In this document: positions 18,931 through 28,273 of the stretch, in pieces
Position numbering within the stretch: the first letter of the stretch is position 1
How the letters are laid out: each line of letters starts with the position of its first letter
Origin: Nocardia anaemiae NBRC 100462
GTDB taxonomy: Bacteria > Actinomycetota > Actinomycetes > Mycobacteriales > Mycobacteriaceae
DNA length: 64,000 bases
Reading direction: 5' to 3'
Assembly: GCF_001612725.1 (NCBI RefSeq)
Contig: NZ_BDAZ01000015.1
Coordinates: 62,001-126,000, forward strand
Made by a program: the position numbers and the translations under genes
Notes under the pieces: generated by a model
What the model saw: only the letters and a program-made list of their open reading frames with translations
The model's database searches: none
What the model was told of the DNA's origin: nothing

Positions 18931-19695
18931 ATGACGCCCAGTCATGATCTCCGGGAGCTCGGATTGCCCGAGCCGATCTCGGTGGCGCTGTTCGACCTCG
19001 ACGGTGTGTTGACCGATACCGCGGCGGTGCATCGGCGGGCGTGGAAGGCGGTCTTCGACGAGTTTCTGGCTGGACGCAGCCCCGGCCCGTTCCACCCGTT
19101 CACCGAATCGGACTATCTGGGCTACGTGGACGGCCGCTCGCGGGCCGATGGTATTCGCGAGTTCTTGAAGTCGCGCGGGATCACGCTGCCGGAGGGGGAA
19201 CCCGATGCGGCGGAGGGGGAGCCGACCGTGCATGGCCTCGGCAACCGGAAGAACCGGCTGCTCCTGTCGTTCCTCGAACGCGACGGTGTGCACGTCTATC
19301 CAGGATCGCTGGCTTATCTGCACGCGACGCGCGCGGCTGGGTTGCGAACGGGTGTGGTGACCGCGTCGGCGAATGCCCACGAGGTGTTGGCGGTCGCGGA
19401 TCTGACCCGGTTCGTCGATGTGTGCATCGACGGAGTCGAAATCGCCAGTCGCGGCCTGCGCGGCAAACCGGCGCCGGACGCATTTCTAGCGGCTGCGCAG
19501 GCACTGGACGTCAAGCCGGAACAGGCCGCGGCCTTCGAGGACGCCATCGCGGGGGTGCGGGCCGGTCGGGCCGGTGAGTTCGGGTATGTGGTCGGCGTCG
19601 ATCGAGTGCGCGACGGCACACAGGCCGAGGCATTGCGCCGGGCCGGGGCGGATGTGGTCGTCACCGATCTGTCCGAGCTCGGGCCACCACGATGA
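18931..19695 (+). CDS. Beta-phosphoglucomutase-family HAD hydrolase
   Basis: A 254-residue HAD-superfamily protein. Motif I is ALFDLDGVLTDTA (the two catalytic Asp near residues 24 and 26), motif II is the Thr/Ser in VVTASANAHEVL, motif III is the Lys in RGKPAPDAF, and motif IV is AAFEDAIAGVRAG. The cap region GYVDGRSRADGIREFL is typical of beta-phosphoglucomutases, which convert beta-glucose 1-phosphate to glucose 6-phosphate. Its stop overlaps the start of the GH65 gene (ATGA), and GH65 phosphorylases release beta-glucose 1-phosphate, so the two act in sequence. The same pair occurs in Mycobacterium tuberculosis (Rv3400-Rv3401). Confidence 0.92.
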   Translation: MTPSHDLRELGLPEPISVALFDLDGVLTDTAAVHRRAWKAVFDEFLAGRSPGPFHPFTESDYLGYVDGRSRADGIREFLKSRGITLPEGEPDAAEGEPTVHGLGNRKNRLLLSFLERDGVHVYPGSLAYLHATRAAGLRTGVVTASANAHEVLAVADLTRFVDVCIDGVEIASRGLRGKPAPDAFLAAAQALDVKPEQAAAFEDAIAGVRAGRAGEFGYVVGVDRVRDGTQAEALRRAGADVVVTDLSELGPPR

Positions 19696-22037
19696 CCACC
19701 GACTGCCGTGGCTTCGAGATCGCGCCATGGCACTTGCGTTGGTGCGGATTGGATCTCGAGGCATTGCACCGCACCGAGTCGATCTTCGCGCTCGCCAACG
19801 GACATCTCGGGCTGCGCGGTACTTTGGAGGAGGGGGAGCCGGTCGGCAAGCCGGGCACTTACCTCAACGGATTCTACGAGAAGCGCCAATTGCCTTATGC
19901 CGAAGCGGGATACGGCTATCCGGAGGAGGGCCAGACCGTCGTCAATGTGACCGACGGGAAGATCATTCGGCTGCTCGTCGAGGACGAGCCGATGGATATG
20001 CGTTACGGCAAGGCCGTCGAACACGAACGCGTGCTGGACTTCCGGTCTGGCACACTGCGGCGCAGCACGGTCTGGACTTCGCCGACGGGACGGTGCGTGC
20101 GCATCCGCTCGGAGCGACTGGTGTCCTTCACCGAACGCGCCCTGGCCGCGATCCGCTACGAGGTCGAACCGCTCGATGACGATCTAGAGCTGGTCATCCA
20201 ATCGGACCTGCTCGCCAATGAACCGGCTCCGACCTCGCACGGCGATCCGCGGCTCGCCGCCGCATTGGACCGCCCTCTGGTCGCGGACTTCTGCGCTGCC
20301 CATGATTTCGCCGCTGTGCTCGCCCACCACACCAGGCGATCCGGGTTGCGCATGGCCGCGGCCATGGACCACGAACTCGAGGTCGACGCGACCCCGCGGT
20401 GCAGTATGCACACCGAGGAAGATCTGGCGCGCTTGACGATCGCGGTCGATGTCGCGAAGGGCGAGTGCGTGCGATTGACGAAGTATCTCGGCTACGGATG
20501 GTCGAGTCGGCGCTCGGTACCCGCGCTACGGGCCCAGGTGGATGCGGCATTGGCTGCCGGTCTGGAGACCGGTTGGGATACGTTGCTGGCCCGCCAGCGC
20601 TCCTATCTGGACAACTTCTGGTCCACCGCCGATATCGAGATCGACGGGGATCCGGAACTGCAGCAAGCCGTCCGATTCGCGCTGTTCCATGTCCTGCAGG
20701 CGGGTGCACGCGGTGAGACCCGCGCGATACCGTCCAAGGGGCTGACCGGGCCGGGCTATGACGGGCATTCATTCTGGGACACAGAGACTTTCGTATTGCC
20801 GGTGTTGACATACACGGTGCCGGTGGCCGCGGGCGATGCGCTGCGTTGGCGGCACGCCACCCTCGATGGGGCTCGTCGGCGCGCACGCGAACTCGGCCAC
20901 ACCGGAGCGATGTTCCCGTGGCGCTCCATCAATGGTGACGAGGGATCCGGCTATTGGCCGACCGGCACAGCTGCGGTGCACGTCAATGCCGATATCGCCG
21001 ATGCGGTGGTCCGATATCTCGCCGCGACCGGCGATGAGCACTTCGAAAGAGGGTGCGGTGTAGAGCTTTTGGTGGAGACCGCGCGGTCGTGGGTGAGCCA
21101 GGGGCACTACGACACAGCGGGGAACTTCCGGATAGACGGCGTGACGGGTCCCGATGAATACTCCGCACTCGCCGATAACAACCTCTATACGAACCTGATG
21201 GCGCAGCGGAACCTGGACGAAGCCGCCGAAGCCTGTGTGCGCCAGCCGGATATCGCCGAGCAGTTGGCGGTCGATGCCGAGGAGATCCGCGGCTGGCGCG
21301 ACCGCGCCAAATGCATGTTCCTGCCCTATAACGAGGAACTCGGGGTCCACGAGCAGTCCGAGGGCTTCACCGACCATGCCCGCTGGGACTTCGCCGCGAC
21401 TCCGCGCGAAAAGTATCCGCTGATGCTGCATTACCCGTACTTCGATCTGTATCGCAGGCAGGTCGTCAAACAGGCCGACCTCACCTTGGCAATGTACTTG
21501 TGCCCCAAGGCTTTCACCCCGGAGCAGAAGGCGCGCAACTTCGATTATTACGAGGCTTTGACCGTTCGCGACTCCTCGCTGTCGGCCGCTGCCCAGTCCG
21601 TTATGGCCGCCGAGGTCGGCCACCTCTCGCTCGCCTTCGACTATTTCGCCGAAGCCGCACTGACCGACCTGCACGATCTGCACCACAATGTCGCCAACGG
21701 CCTACATATGGCCTCACTCGCCGGAGCGTGGCTCTGCTGCGTTTTCGGTTTCGGCGGCATGCGCGACCACGGTGGTGAATTGAGTTTCGCACCACGACTT
21801 CCCGCGAATATCGAACGCTTGGCCTTCCGAATCATCTGGCGCGGCAATGGCATAGCCGTCGAGATCAACGCCGATTCGGCGACTTATCGACTGCTGTCCG
21901 GAGATTCGTTCGTCCTGCGCCATCACGGCCGCGTCACAACGCTCGGCGATGTCGCCGTGACGCTGCCGATCCCGCGGCAATCCGATCGACCCGAGCCATC
22001 GCTACCCGAGGGGCGGGCGCCATCCCGGCGCGGGTAG
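19692..22037 (+). CDS. Glycoside hydrolase family 65 disaccharide phosphorylase
   Basis: A 781-residue GH65 enzyme, full length for the family. It has the N-terminal beta-sandwich (ANGHLGLRGTLEEG, YLNGFYEKRQLPY), the (alpha/alpha)6 barrel (GYDGHSFWDTETFVLPVL) and the general acid Glu489 in GVTGPDEYSALADNN. Inverting phosphorolysis of an alpha-glucosyl disaccharide such as maltose, trehalose or kojibiose gives beta-glucose 1-phosphate and glucose. Which disaccharide is used cannot be read with confidence. It overlaps the beta-phosphoglucomutase gene by four bases and lies downstream of an RpiR regulator, forming a small operon for cytoplasmic disaccharide catabolism, perhaps trehalose turnover. 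Confidence 0.93.
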   Translation: MTTDCRGFEIAPWHLRWCGLDLEALHRTESIFALANGHLGLRGTLEEGEPVGKPGTYLNGFYEKRQLPYAEAGYGYPEEGQTVVNVTDGKIIRLLVEDEPMDMRYGKAVEHERVLDFRSGTLRRSTVWTSPTGRCVRIRSERLVSFTERALAAIRYEVEPLDDDLELVIQSDLLANEPAPTSHGDPRLAAALDRPLVADFCAAHDFAAVLAHHTRRSGLRMAAAMDHELEVDATPRCSMHTEEDLARLTIAVDVAKGECVRLTKYLGYGWSSRRSVPALRAQVDAALAAGLETGWDTLLARQRSYLDNFWSTADIEIDGDPELQQAVRFALFHVLQAGARGETRAIPSKGLTGPGYDGHSFWDTETFVLPVLTYTVPVAAGDALRWRHATLDGARRRARELGHTGAMFPWRSINGDEGSGYWPTGTAAVHVNADIADAVVRYLAATGDEHFERGCGVELLVETARSWVSQGHYDTAGNFRIDGVTGPDEYSALADNNLYTNLMAQRNLDEAAEACVRQPDIAEQLAVDAEEIRGWRDRAKCMFLPYNEELGVHEQSEGFTDHARWDFAATPREKYPLMLHYPYFDLYRRQVVKQADLTLAMYLCPKAFTPEQKARNFDYYEALTVRDSSLSAAAQSVMAAEVGHLSLAFDYFAEAALTDLHDLHHNVANGLHMASLAGAWLCCVFGFGGMRDHGGELSFAPRLPANIERLAFRIIWRGNGIAVEINADSATYRLLSGDSFVLRHHGRVTTLGDVAVTLPIPRQSDRPEPSLPEGRAPSRRG

Positions 22038-22055
22038 CGGTACGAAGGAGCGGGC

Positions 22056-23483
22056 ATGCCATCGTTCACCGAATCCGAGTACTGGTTGGGCAGACTGGTT
22101 TTCCAGCACGGCCTGGCCGTCATCTATCTGATCGCCTTCGTGGCGGCGGCGCGGCAATTCCGAGCGCTCATCGGTGCGAAGGGGATGTTGCCGGTGCCCC
22201 GATTCGTCGCGCGCGTCGAATTCCGCCGGGCTCCCAGCATCTTTCATTTCCACTATTCCGATCGGTTTTTCGCTGCGGTCGCCTGGTCCGGGGCGGCGCT
22301 GTCGGCCGCGGTGCTGGCCGGTGTGTTGCAGCTGGTGCCGCTGTGGGCGGCGATGCTGCTGTGGGCGGCGCTGTGGGCGCTGTACCTGTCCATCGTGAAT
22401 GTCGGGCAGGCCTGGTACGCGTTCGGGTGGGAGTCGCTGCTGCTCGAGGCCGGATTTCTGGCGATTTTCCTCGGCAATGATCGGGTCGCGCCGCCGGTGC
22501 TGGTGTTGTGGTTGGCCCGGTGGCTGCTGTTCCGGGTCGAGTTCGGTGCCGGTCTGATCAAGATGCGCGGCGATTCCTGTTGGCGCGATCTGACCTGTCT
22601 GTACTACCACCACGAGACCCAGCCGATGCCCGGCCCGCTGAGCTGGTTCTTCCATCGCCTGCCCAAACCGCTGCATCGAGTCGAGGTGGCGGCCAATCAT
22701 TTCGCCCAACTCGTCGTGCCCTGGGGGCTTTTCGCACCGCAGCCGGTGGCGAGCGTGGCCGCCGCGATCATTATCGTCACCCAGCTGTGGCTGGTGTTGT
22801 CCGGCAATTTCGCCTGGTTGAACTGGGTGACGATTGTATTGGCCACCACCGTGATCGATGTGTCCTCGGCGAAAGCGGTACTGCCCGTGCCGGATCCGCC
22901 GTCGATGCCCGCGGCGCCGCCGTGGTTCGCCGGTCTGGTGCTCGCGTGCACCGTCCTGGTGGTGTTGCTTAGCTACTGGCCCGCCCGCAATCTGGTCTCG
23001 CGCCAGCAGCGGATGAACGCGTCCTTCAACCCCTTGCACCTGGTCAATACCTACGGTGCGTTCGGCAGTATCGGCCGTACCCGCGAGGAGGTGGTGTTCG
23101 AGGGCACCGACGAGGCGGAGATCACCGACCGGACAGTGTGGCGGGAATACGAGTTCAAGGGCAAGCCGGGGGATCCGCGCCGGTGGCCGCGGCAATGGGC
23201 CCCGTACCACCTCAGGTTGGACTGGCTGATGTGGTTCGCCGCGATCTCCCCGTCCTACGCCCGCGGCTGGCTGCTCGGCTTCGTCGAACGACTGCTGCGC
23301 AACGATCCCGCGACGCTGCGACTATTGCGCCGCTGTCCCTTCCCGGACGCGCCACCGAGATATGTGCGGGCGCGAATCTACCTGTACCGATTCGCAACTC
23401 GCGCCGAACTGCGGCACGAGCACATACTGTGGCATCGCACCCTCCTCGGTGAGTATCTCCCGCCGATGGCCCTGAGTCAGTAG
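22056..23483 (+). CDS. Lipase maturation factor family membrane protein
   Basis: A 475-residue integral membrane protein of the LMF family. Several transmembrane segments alternate with conserved motifs: FHFHYSDRFF, GWESLLLEAGFLAIFLG, RWLLFRVEFGAGLIKMRGD, WRDLTCLYYHHETQPMPGP, and near the C-terminus VNTYGAFGSIGRTREEVV. In vertebrates LMF1 helps lipases fold in the ER; the role of the actinobacterial homologues is unknown. ATG 22056 has GAAGGAG nine bases upstream. It follows the GH65 gene by 18 bases and may share its transcript. Its last seven bases overlap the converging NTF2-like gene. Confidence 0.88.
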   Translation: MPSFTESEYWLGRLVFQHGLAVIYLIAFVAAARQFRALIGAKGMLPVPRFVARVEFRRAPSIFHFHYSDRFFAAVAWSGAALSAAVLAGVLQLVPLWAAMLLWAALWALYLSIVNVGQAWYAFGWESLLLEAGFLAIFLGNDRVAPPVLVLWLARWLLFRVEFGAGLIKMRGDSCWRDLTCLYYHHETQPMPGPLSWFFHRLPKPLHRVEVAANHFAQLVVPWGLFAPQPVASVAAAIIIVTQLWLVLSGNFAWLNWVTIVLATTVIDVSSAKAVLPVPDPPSMPAAPPWFAGLVLACTVLVVLLSYWPARNLVSRQQRMNASFNPLHLVNTYGAFGSIGRTREEVVFEGTDEAEITDRTVWREYEFKGKPGDPRRWPRQWAPYHLRLDWLMWFAAISPSYARGWLLGFVERLLRNDPATLRLLRRCPFPDAPPRYVRARIYLYRFATRAELRHEHILWHRTLLGEYLPPMALSQ

Positions 23484-23884
23484 AAGCTGCGACCGGCGCG
23501 GCCGCCGGAGACCGACCAGACCTCGGTGATCAGCCCATCAGCGATGCGCAGGATATCGGTGCCGCTCACCGCGATCTGCTCGCCATCCGGTCCGGTGAAC
23601 GTCGCGCCGTACGGACTTGCCACGAATCCCGTTCGCGTGTCATCCATTTCGACGATGCGCTCACCCTGGGGCACGAATCGGACCCCGGGTCGCTGTTCGT
23701 GGAATTCGGTGATCCTGGCGGCGAAGGTCTGCGGGTCGTGGACATCGTCGTACTGGCTCGCGCCCGGCTGGGCATAGCGAAGGGTGAATTCGGGGGCCAT
23801 GATCTTGTCCGTCAGCGCCAGGTCGCCGTTCCACATCGCGGTCCATTCGTCGAACAGGGTGATGCCGAAGTCGCGCATCGTCAC
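23477..23884 (-). CDS. NTF2-like/SnoaL-like small protein
   Basis: A 135-residue single-domain protein of the NTF2/SnoaL fold (a cone-shaped barrel). It starts with a helix (RDFGITLFDEWTAMWNGDLAL), followed by PEFTLRYAQPGASQYDDVHD and strands ending GTDILRIADGLITEVWSVSG. The fold includes isomerases, dehydratases and many uncharacterised proteins. No catalytic assignment is possible. It is divergent from a PadR regulator, and the 81-base gap holds two copies of a 25-base repeat, so it is very likely repressed by that PadR protein. Confidence 0.82.
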   Translation of the reverse strand: MTMRDFGITLFDEWTAMWNGDLALTDKIMAPEFTLRYAQPGASQYDDVHDPQTFAARITEFHEQRPGVRFVPQGERIVEMDDTRTGFVASPYGATFTGPDGEQIAVSGTDILRIADGLITEVWSVSGGRAGRSFY

Positions 23885-23891
23885 TCCTCAA

Positions 23892-23952
23892 TAGTCTCAT
23901 TGATACGGTCTCGATGGCATGAATTTATAGTCTCAGTGAGACGGTGTCAATG
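23892..23952. promoter_or_regulatory. Duplicated operator in the PadR/NTF2 divergent promoter
   Basis: Two 25-base copies (23892-23916 and 23928-23952), each starting TAGTCTCA and ending in ATG, differ at about four positions and start 36 bases apart. The second contains the perfect palindrome GTCTCAGTGAGAC. They sit between two divergent starts and match the size expected of PadR operators, so autoregulation plus control of the NTF2-like gene is likely. Confidence 0.65.
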
Positions 23953-23965
23953 AGATGGAGGAGGC

Positions 23966-24520
23966 ATGGCGGATCTCGGGCCGCAGGACCACATCGTGCT
24001 CGGGCTCATCGCCCGGCACGGACCGCTCACGCCCTATGAGCTGAAGGCTCGACTCGTGGAGAGCGTCGACTACTTCTGGCCGGTGCCGCATGCGCAGCTC
24101 TATCGAATTCCCGTGCGCCTGGCCGAGCAGGGGTTGCTCGATGAGGAGGCCGAGCAGGGTGGGCGGCGGCGCCGACTCTTCCATCTGACCGATGCGGGCC
24201 GGGCCGAACTGAAGCGCTGGCTCGCCGATCCGCAGAGCCCGCCCGCCGAGACCCGTGATCCGGCACAGCTCAAGCTCTTCTTCGCGGATCTGGGCGCTCC
24301 GGGTGATGTGGTCGCCCTGGCGAACACTGAGGCGGCGGAGCATCGTCGCCTACTAGAGCTGTATCGCTCGCTGTACGCCGATATCGATCCGAGCGACAAG
24401 GTGCGCGCGGTGTCCCGTGCGCGCATCCTGCGGCTCGGCATCCTGCACGAACAGGCCTATGTCGAGTTCTGGGAAGACCTCGCCGCCGACCCCGAATATC
24501 GGGACCGGCGGCGGAAGTAG
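23966..24520 (+). CDS. PadR-family transcriptional regulator
   Basis: A 184-residue PadR regulator. The N-terminal winged helix reads HIVLGLIARHGPLTPYELKA, then the wing YRIPVRLAEQGLLDEEAEQGGRRRRLFHLTDAGRAEL. The C-terminal coiled dimerisation region (about 95-180) is typical of the Vir-like PadR subfamily. ATG 23966 is preceded by GGAGGAGG. Members usually repress a neighbouring gene until a phenolic or toxic ligand binds. Here the divergent NTF2-like gene and the duplicated operator between them suggest a two-gene response module. Its stop directly abuts the stop of the converging membrane-protein gene. Confidence 0.92.
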   Translation: MADLGPQDHIVLGLIARHGPLTPYELKARLVESVDYFWPVPHAQLYRIPVRLAEQGLLDEEAEQGGRRRRLFHLTDAGRAELKRWLADPQSPPAETRDPAQLKLFFADLGAPGDVVALANTEAAEHRRLLELYRSLYADIDPSDKVRAVSRARILRLGILHEQAYVEFWEDLAADPEYRDRRRK

Positions 24521-25165
24521 TCAGCTGCGGCGGGCGCGTTTGACGAAGCGGACGCTGAGGGCGATCAGCGGGGCGAAGAAGATGATCGACAGGACCGGCG
24601 AGAGCCAGGCCATGGTGTGGACGGGGAGTTGGTAGGCCAGCACGACGCGGACCGTGGCTTCGGCGACGAGGCCGACGCCCCAGGCTATGGCCAGGGTGTT
24701 GAAGCCGCGCCGCTTTGCGGGATTCGCCCGGTACGACGCCTCGAATTCGGCGAGTTTGGTCGGTCCGGCCGCCGTGAGCGCCTTGCGCGCGGACAGGTAG
24801 GTCAGCGGTTTGCCGACCACGGTGCTGATCAGGAAGGCGATACCGACGATCGCGGTGCCCGCGGAATCCTTGACGATCATCATCCGGGGATCACCGCTGA
24901 TCAGTGAACCGACGAGACCGAAGGCGAAGACCCCGAGCATGATCGCGGCGAACGGTTCGAGGCGCCGCGAACGGATGGTTTCGATGAGCAGCACCGCACC
25001 CGAGAACATGGTGCCCGCGAGCAGGCCGGTGAAATCGCTGTAGCCCAGCCCGGTCAGCAGGAAGTACGCGCCGATGGGCACCGCGATATCGCGGGCGATC
25101 GGGGCCAGTACGCGGATCGGGTTGAAGCGCGGCGCGGCGGTCGGGGTCGGTGCGGTGGTCGTCAT
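24521..25165 (-). CDS. VC0807-like five- to six-TM membrane protein
   Basis: A 214-residue integral membrane protein. After a Pro/Thr-rich N-terminus, hydrophobic segments occur at roughly 25-45, 48-65, 72-90, 103-125, 165-185 and 190-207 (for example GTAIVGIAFLISTVVGKPLTYL). The motif VGKPLTYLSARK and the RAnPAKRRGFNTLAIAWGVG region resemble the VC0807/DUF3159-like group, whose function is unknown. ATG 25165 has AGGAGC nine bases upstream; a longer reading to 25255 is not supported. It is monocistronic and convergent with PadR. Confidence 0.7.
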   Translation of the reverse strand: MTTTAPTPTAAPRFNPIRVLAPIARDIAVPIGAYFLLTGLGYSDFTGLLAGTMFSGAVLLIETIRSRRLEPFAAIMLGVFAFGLVGSLISGDPRMMIVKDSAGTAIVGIAFLISTVVGKPLTYLSARKALTAAGPTKLAEFEASYRANPAKRRGFNTLAIAWGVGLVAEATVRVVLAYQLPVHTMAWLSPVLSIIFFAPLIALSVRFVKRARRS

Positions 25166-25274
25166 TGCGGGTGCTCCTGGCTGGTGAAATCGGCTGTGCA
25201 CGACACGAAATGACGTTACGGATCGGTGCCGGGCGACAGATCTGCCAACCATCACGGGTCCGGCATGACAACTG

Positions 25275-26600
25275 TCATGCCCGACGGAATTGTCGAATCG
25301 GCCTGCCTGCCAGCATGCGCACGAAGAGCGCGGCGAAACGCAAGTGGCCCAGTGCCGCCCGCCTCGTGAAGGCCACCGACCACACCGTTTTCGTGCCAGC
25401 CGCGGGCAATGGGCGATTATCGAACCGATCCGCCACCCAGTTCATGGTGGCCGGTGCGCCGATGAACAGCAGCGGCATATGCAGGCTGAGGCGGTCGCGC
25501 AGATAGCGCACATGCGCGCCGCGGACCGTATAGCGGGCAATGTGCTGGTCGATATCGTCGACGGCGATGAGCTCATCGTTGACGCCCTGGATGACGAGCA
25601 TCGGCATGGCCGGCGCCTGCACACCCGGACGGATATCGGCCATGATCTGCTGCAGGTCGGGTTCGGCGAGCAGTTCGGCGAAGGTGCGGTGGCTGTAGTC
25701 GTCGACGTTCTTGCCCATCAACCGGAACAGCAGATGCAGTGTGGTCCGCGATTCGGCATCGGTGAGCAGATCGAGGAATTCGGTCTTCACATGGGCGCGC
25801 AGGATGCGATCGAGATCCGCGTATGCCCGGCGCAGTCCGGCCACGCACACCGTCGCGAAACCCGCGAAGAAGGTGCCGTTCAATCGTGCGAAGGCCGAAC
25901 CGGGATCGCCGACCGGCGAGCCCGCGACCGCGCCGACGATATCGAGTTCCGGCGCGTATCCGGCAGCCAGTTCCGCGGTCCATGCCGTGGCGAGGCCGCC
26001 GCCCGAATAGCCCCACAGCGCAATGGGAGTCGCCTCGCTCAGGCCGAGTGGTACGAAGCGCAGGCTGGCGCGGATGGCGTCGAGGGATCGGTAGCCGGGT
26101 TCGCGCGGCACGCCGAAATGTCCGTCGAGCCCGCCGTGGTCGGGCACCGAGATCGCCCAGCCCCGGGCCAGCGCGTAGGTGATGACGGGCAGTTCGATCT
26201 GCGGAATCGAGCCGAGGGCCCGCGCGCCGCGCCGTAACGCGTAGGAGGGCAGACATTTAGAGCTCACGCCGTCGATGGCGCACTGGAACGAGACCAGCGG
26301 CCGCGGCTCGCGCGGGTCGGCGCCCCATGGCAGCAGTACGGTGGTCACCGCCGCCTCCGCGGTGCCGTGCAGGTTGCGGGTGCGGTACAGCAGCTGCCAG
26401 GCCGAAAACTTCAGCGGCACACGGCCGAACAGCGCGAGCTCGACCTCGCGTGTGCGCAGGATGGTGCCGGGGGCGAAGCGTGCGAAACCGGCGGGCGGCC
26501 GATAGAACCGATCCAGCTCCGGCTGTAGTGGCCGATCCGAGCGATATATTTCGGCAACCGGGTGCGCCGATTCCCTTCCGGCGTCGGCCTGCACGCTCAT
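25275..26600 (-). CDS. Lipase of the secretory-lipase (LIP) family
   Basis: A 441-residue alpha/beta hydrolase of the LIP/triacylglycerol lipase family common in Nocardia and mycobacteria. Motifs: FYRPPAGFARFAPGTILRTR at the start of the domain, SVPDHGGLDGHFG, nucleophile Ser199 in ALWGYSGGGLATAW, likely Asp in VIQGVNDELIAVDD and His in DRLSLHMPLLF. No signal peptide is visible from ATG 26600, which is unusual for a family named as secreted. The start is supported by AGGA immediately upstream and by loss of conservation before it. It is divergent from a PucR regulator, which probably controls it. Confidence 0.9.
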   Translation of the reverse strand: MSVQADAGRESAHPVAEIYRSDRPLQPELDRFYRPPAGFARFAPGTILRTREVELALFGRVPLKFSAWQLLYRTRNLHGTAEAAVTTVLLPWGADPREPRPLVSFQCAIDGVSSKCLPSYALRRGARALGSIPQIELPVITYALARGWAISVPDHGGLDGHFGVPREPGYRSLDAIRASLRFVPLGLSEATPIALWGYSGGGLATAWTAELAAGYAPELDIVGAVAGSPVGDPGSAFARLNGTFFAGFATVCVAGLRRAYADLDRILRAHVKTEFLDLLTDAESRTTLHLLFRLMGKNVDDYSHRTFAELLAEPDLQQIMADIRPGVQAPAMPMLVIQGVNDELIAVDDIDQHIARYTVRGAHVRYLRDRLSLHMPLLFIGAPATMNWVADRFDNRPLPAAGTKTVWSVAFTRRAALGHLRFAALFVRMLAGRPIRQFRRA

Positions 26601-26852
26601 TCCTGTACATCCTTTCGAAGGCGCACCGGCACGGTGTTTTATTTGAAATGACGCCGGAATACCGATACTCAACGTAGCAATGTCGGGGTGCGAAAAAAAT
26701 TGTCCCGAAACACAATTGAGTCGGGTGTTTTTCTCCGATCCGCGGTGTTGACGGTGACCGCCGTCACCCGGTAGCCCCATGGAATACGCAGGTGAGCAGG
26801 GTCATGCTGAGCCGGGTTGTCACTGCACGCGGACGAGAAGAATCCACGGAAA

Positions 26853-26872
26853 TTTTGTCTTCGGAGACAAAA
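26853..26872. promoter_or_regulatory. AT-rich palindrome upstream of the PucR gene
   Basis: Perfect 8-base arms TTTTGTCT and AGACAAAA around TCGG lie 28 bases before ATG 26901, in the 300-base divergent gap between the lipase and PucR genes. The same gap contains GGTGAC-CGCC-GTCACC near 26752-26767. Either could be a regulator binding site. The first could also form a leader hairpin with a stable UUCG-like loop. Confidence 0.4.
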
Positions 26873-26900
26873 ACCGAGCGGTTGCGAGATTTATCGGAAA

Positions 26901-28169
26901 ATGGCTTCGTTGGGTAACGTGCACGCCATGCCCGTTGTCCTGCCCCCGCTGTCCGGAGACGCACCGATTATCGCCCGACTGGTTCGTCGGTTACCCGAAA
27001 TCGCCGAACGCATGCTCGAGGCGGGCCTTGGCTCGACGCCCCCGGCCGCGGATCTGCCGGATGGGCATTTCACCGCCGAGGTGCTGCCCGCGATCGCGGG
27101 ATGCGGGCAGGCATTTCTGCGCGCGATCCAGGAACAGCGGGTGTTCACCGGGAGCGAGGTGATCGAATTCGTCGGGCCGGTGGCCGAGCGGCATGCCGAG
27201 GACCGAATCCCGTTGGGGCTGTTGATGCATGCGGTACACGGTTCCGGTCAGGTGATCGTGCAGGAGGCGGCGGCGGTGGCCACGCCGGAGGATATGCCCG
27301 ATCTGATCGCCTTCGGCGCCCGGCTGCTCGATCTGCTGCGCGATATCAATGTCGCCGTGGTTGAGGCGTATACCGATGTGGAGCAGTCGATCTACCACGC
27401 CGAACGCGAGGCGCGCCGGGCGCTGTGCTCGGCGCTGTTGCGTGGCCAGGCCGCGGAGGAACTGGCGGCACGCGCGGATGTTGTTCTCGCCGAACGCTAT
27501 ACGGTGCTCGCCATTCATATCCGCCCGGACGATCACCCCATCGTGGTCGCCGATCTGCTCACCCGGCGCCGCATCCGGGTGCTGCAGCGGGCATTGGACG
27601 GCATCGCCGGAACCAAGGCGTTGAGCACATTCGACGGCACGACCGGCATCGCGCTGCTGCCGAGCGGATCCGATTCCACGGAGTACCAGCGGCTGGCCGC
27701 CGAATTGACCGAACAGTTCGGCGTCGATGTCTTCCTCGCCGAACGTCGCGCGGTGCAGCGGGATCTGCTGCCGCACGCGGTGCAGGAGGCGACCGATCTG
27801 GCCGAATTGGCCCGGTTGCTCAATCGGCCCAGCGGACTGTACGACCTGGATGATCTGCTGCTCGAGTATCAGCTGACCCGGCCCGGTCCGGCTCGGGACC
27901 GGCTTGCCGATCGCATCGCTCCACTGCTGTTGCGTCCGCACCTGTTCGAGGCATTGGAGGCGCATCTGCGGCACGGGTCCGACCGCAAGGCGGCTGCGGC
28001 CGAGGTGCACGTGCACCCCAATACCTTCAGCTATCGACTCAAGCGGATCGCCGAACTCACCGGTATCGATCCGAGTGAGCCCAATGGATCGCGGCTGCTG
28101 GCGGCGGCGCTCACGGTGCATCGGTTCTATCCGGTGGGTGAGTCGGCGGAGGTTGTCGAGGTGGAGTGA
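26901..28169 (+). CDS. PucR/CdaR-family transcriptional regulator
   Basis: A ~422-residue regulator. The N-terminal half (about 1-170) is an RsbRD-like helical sensor region with PEIAERMLEAGLGS and RIPLGLLMHAVHGSGQ. A GGDEF-like/PucR middle domain follows, and the C-terminal PucR helix-turn-helix is clear in LFEALEAHLRHGSDRKAAA and VHVHPNTFSYRLKRIAELTG. These proteins usually activate a neighbouring catabolic gene. It is divergent from a lipase, the probable target. Start choice is uncertain: ATG 26901 and ATG 26928 are both in frame and neither has a strong ribosome site. Confidence 0.88.
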   Translation: MASLGNVHAMPVVLPPLSGDAPIIARLVRRLPEIAERMLEAGLGSTPPAADLPDGHFTAEVLPAIAGCGQAFLRAIQEQRVFTGSEVIEFVGPVAERHAEDRIPLGLLMHAVHGSGQVIVQEAAAVATPEDMPDLIAFGARLLDLLRDINVAVVEAYTDVEQSIYHAEREARRALCSALLRGQAAEELAARADVVLAERYTVLAIHIRPDDHPIVVADLLTRRRIRVLQRALDGIAGTKALSTFDGTTGIALLPSGSDSTEYQRLAAELTEQFGVDVFLAERRAVQRDLLPHAVQEATDLAELARLLNRPSGLYDLDDLLLEYQLTRPGPARDRLADRIAPLLLRPHLFEALEAHLRHGSDRKAAAAEVHVHPNTFSYRLKRIAELTGIDPSEPNGSRLLAAALTVHRFYPVGESAEVVEVE

Positions 28170-28273
28170 TCGGTGGCGGCCGACACACGTGCCGAGATGA
28201 ACCGTGTACCGCACTGGACCGTGAGCTGAGGGTGGGCCGCAGCCGCCGCGGCCACGAACACCGGGAGTGCATC

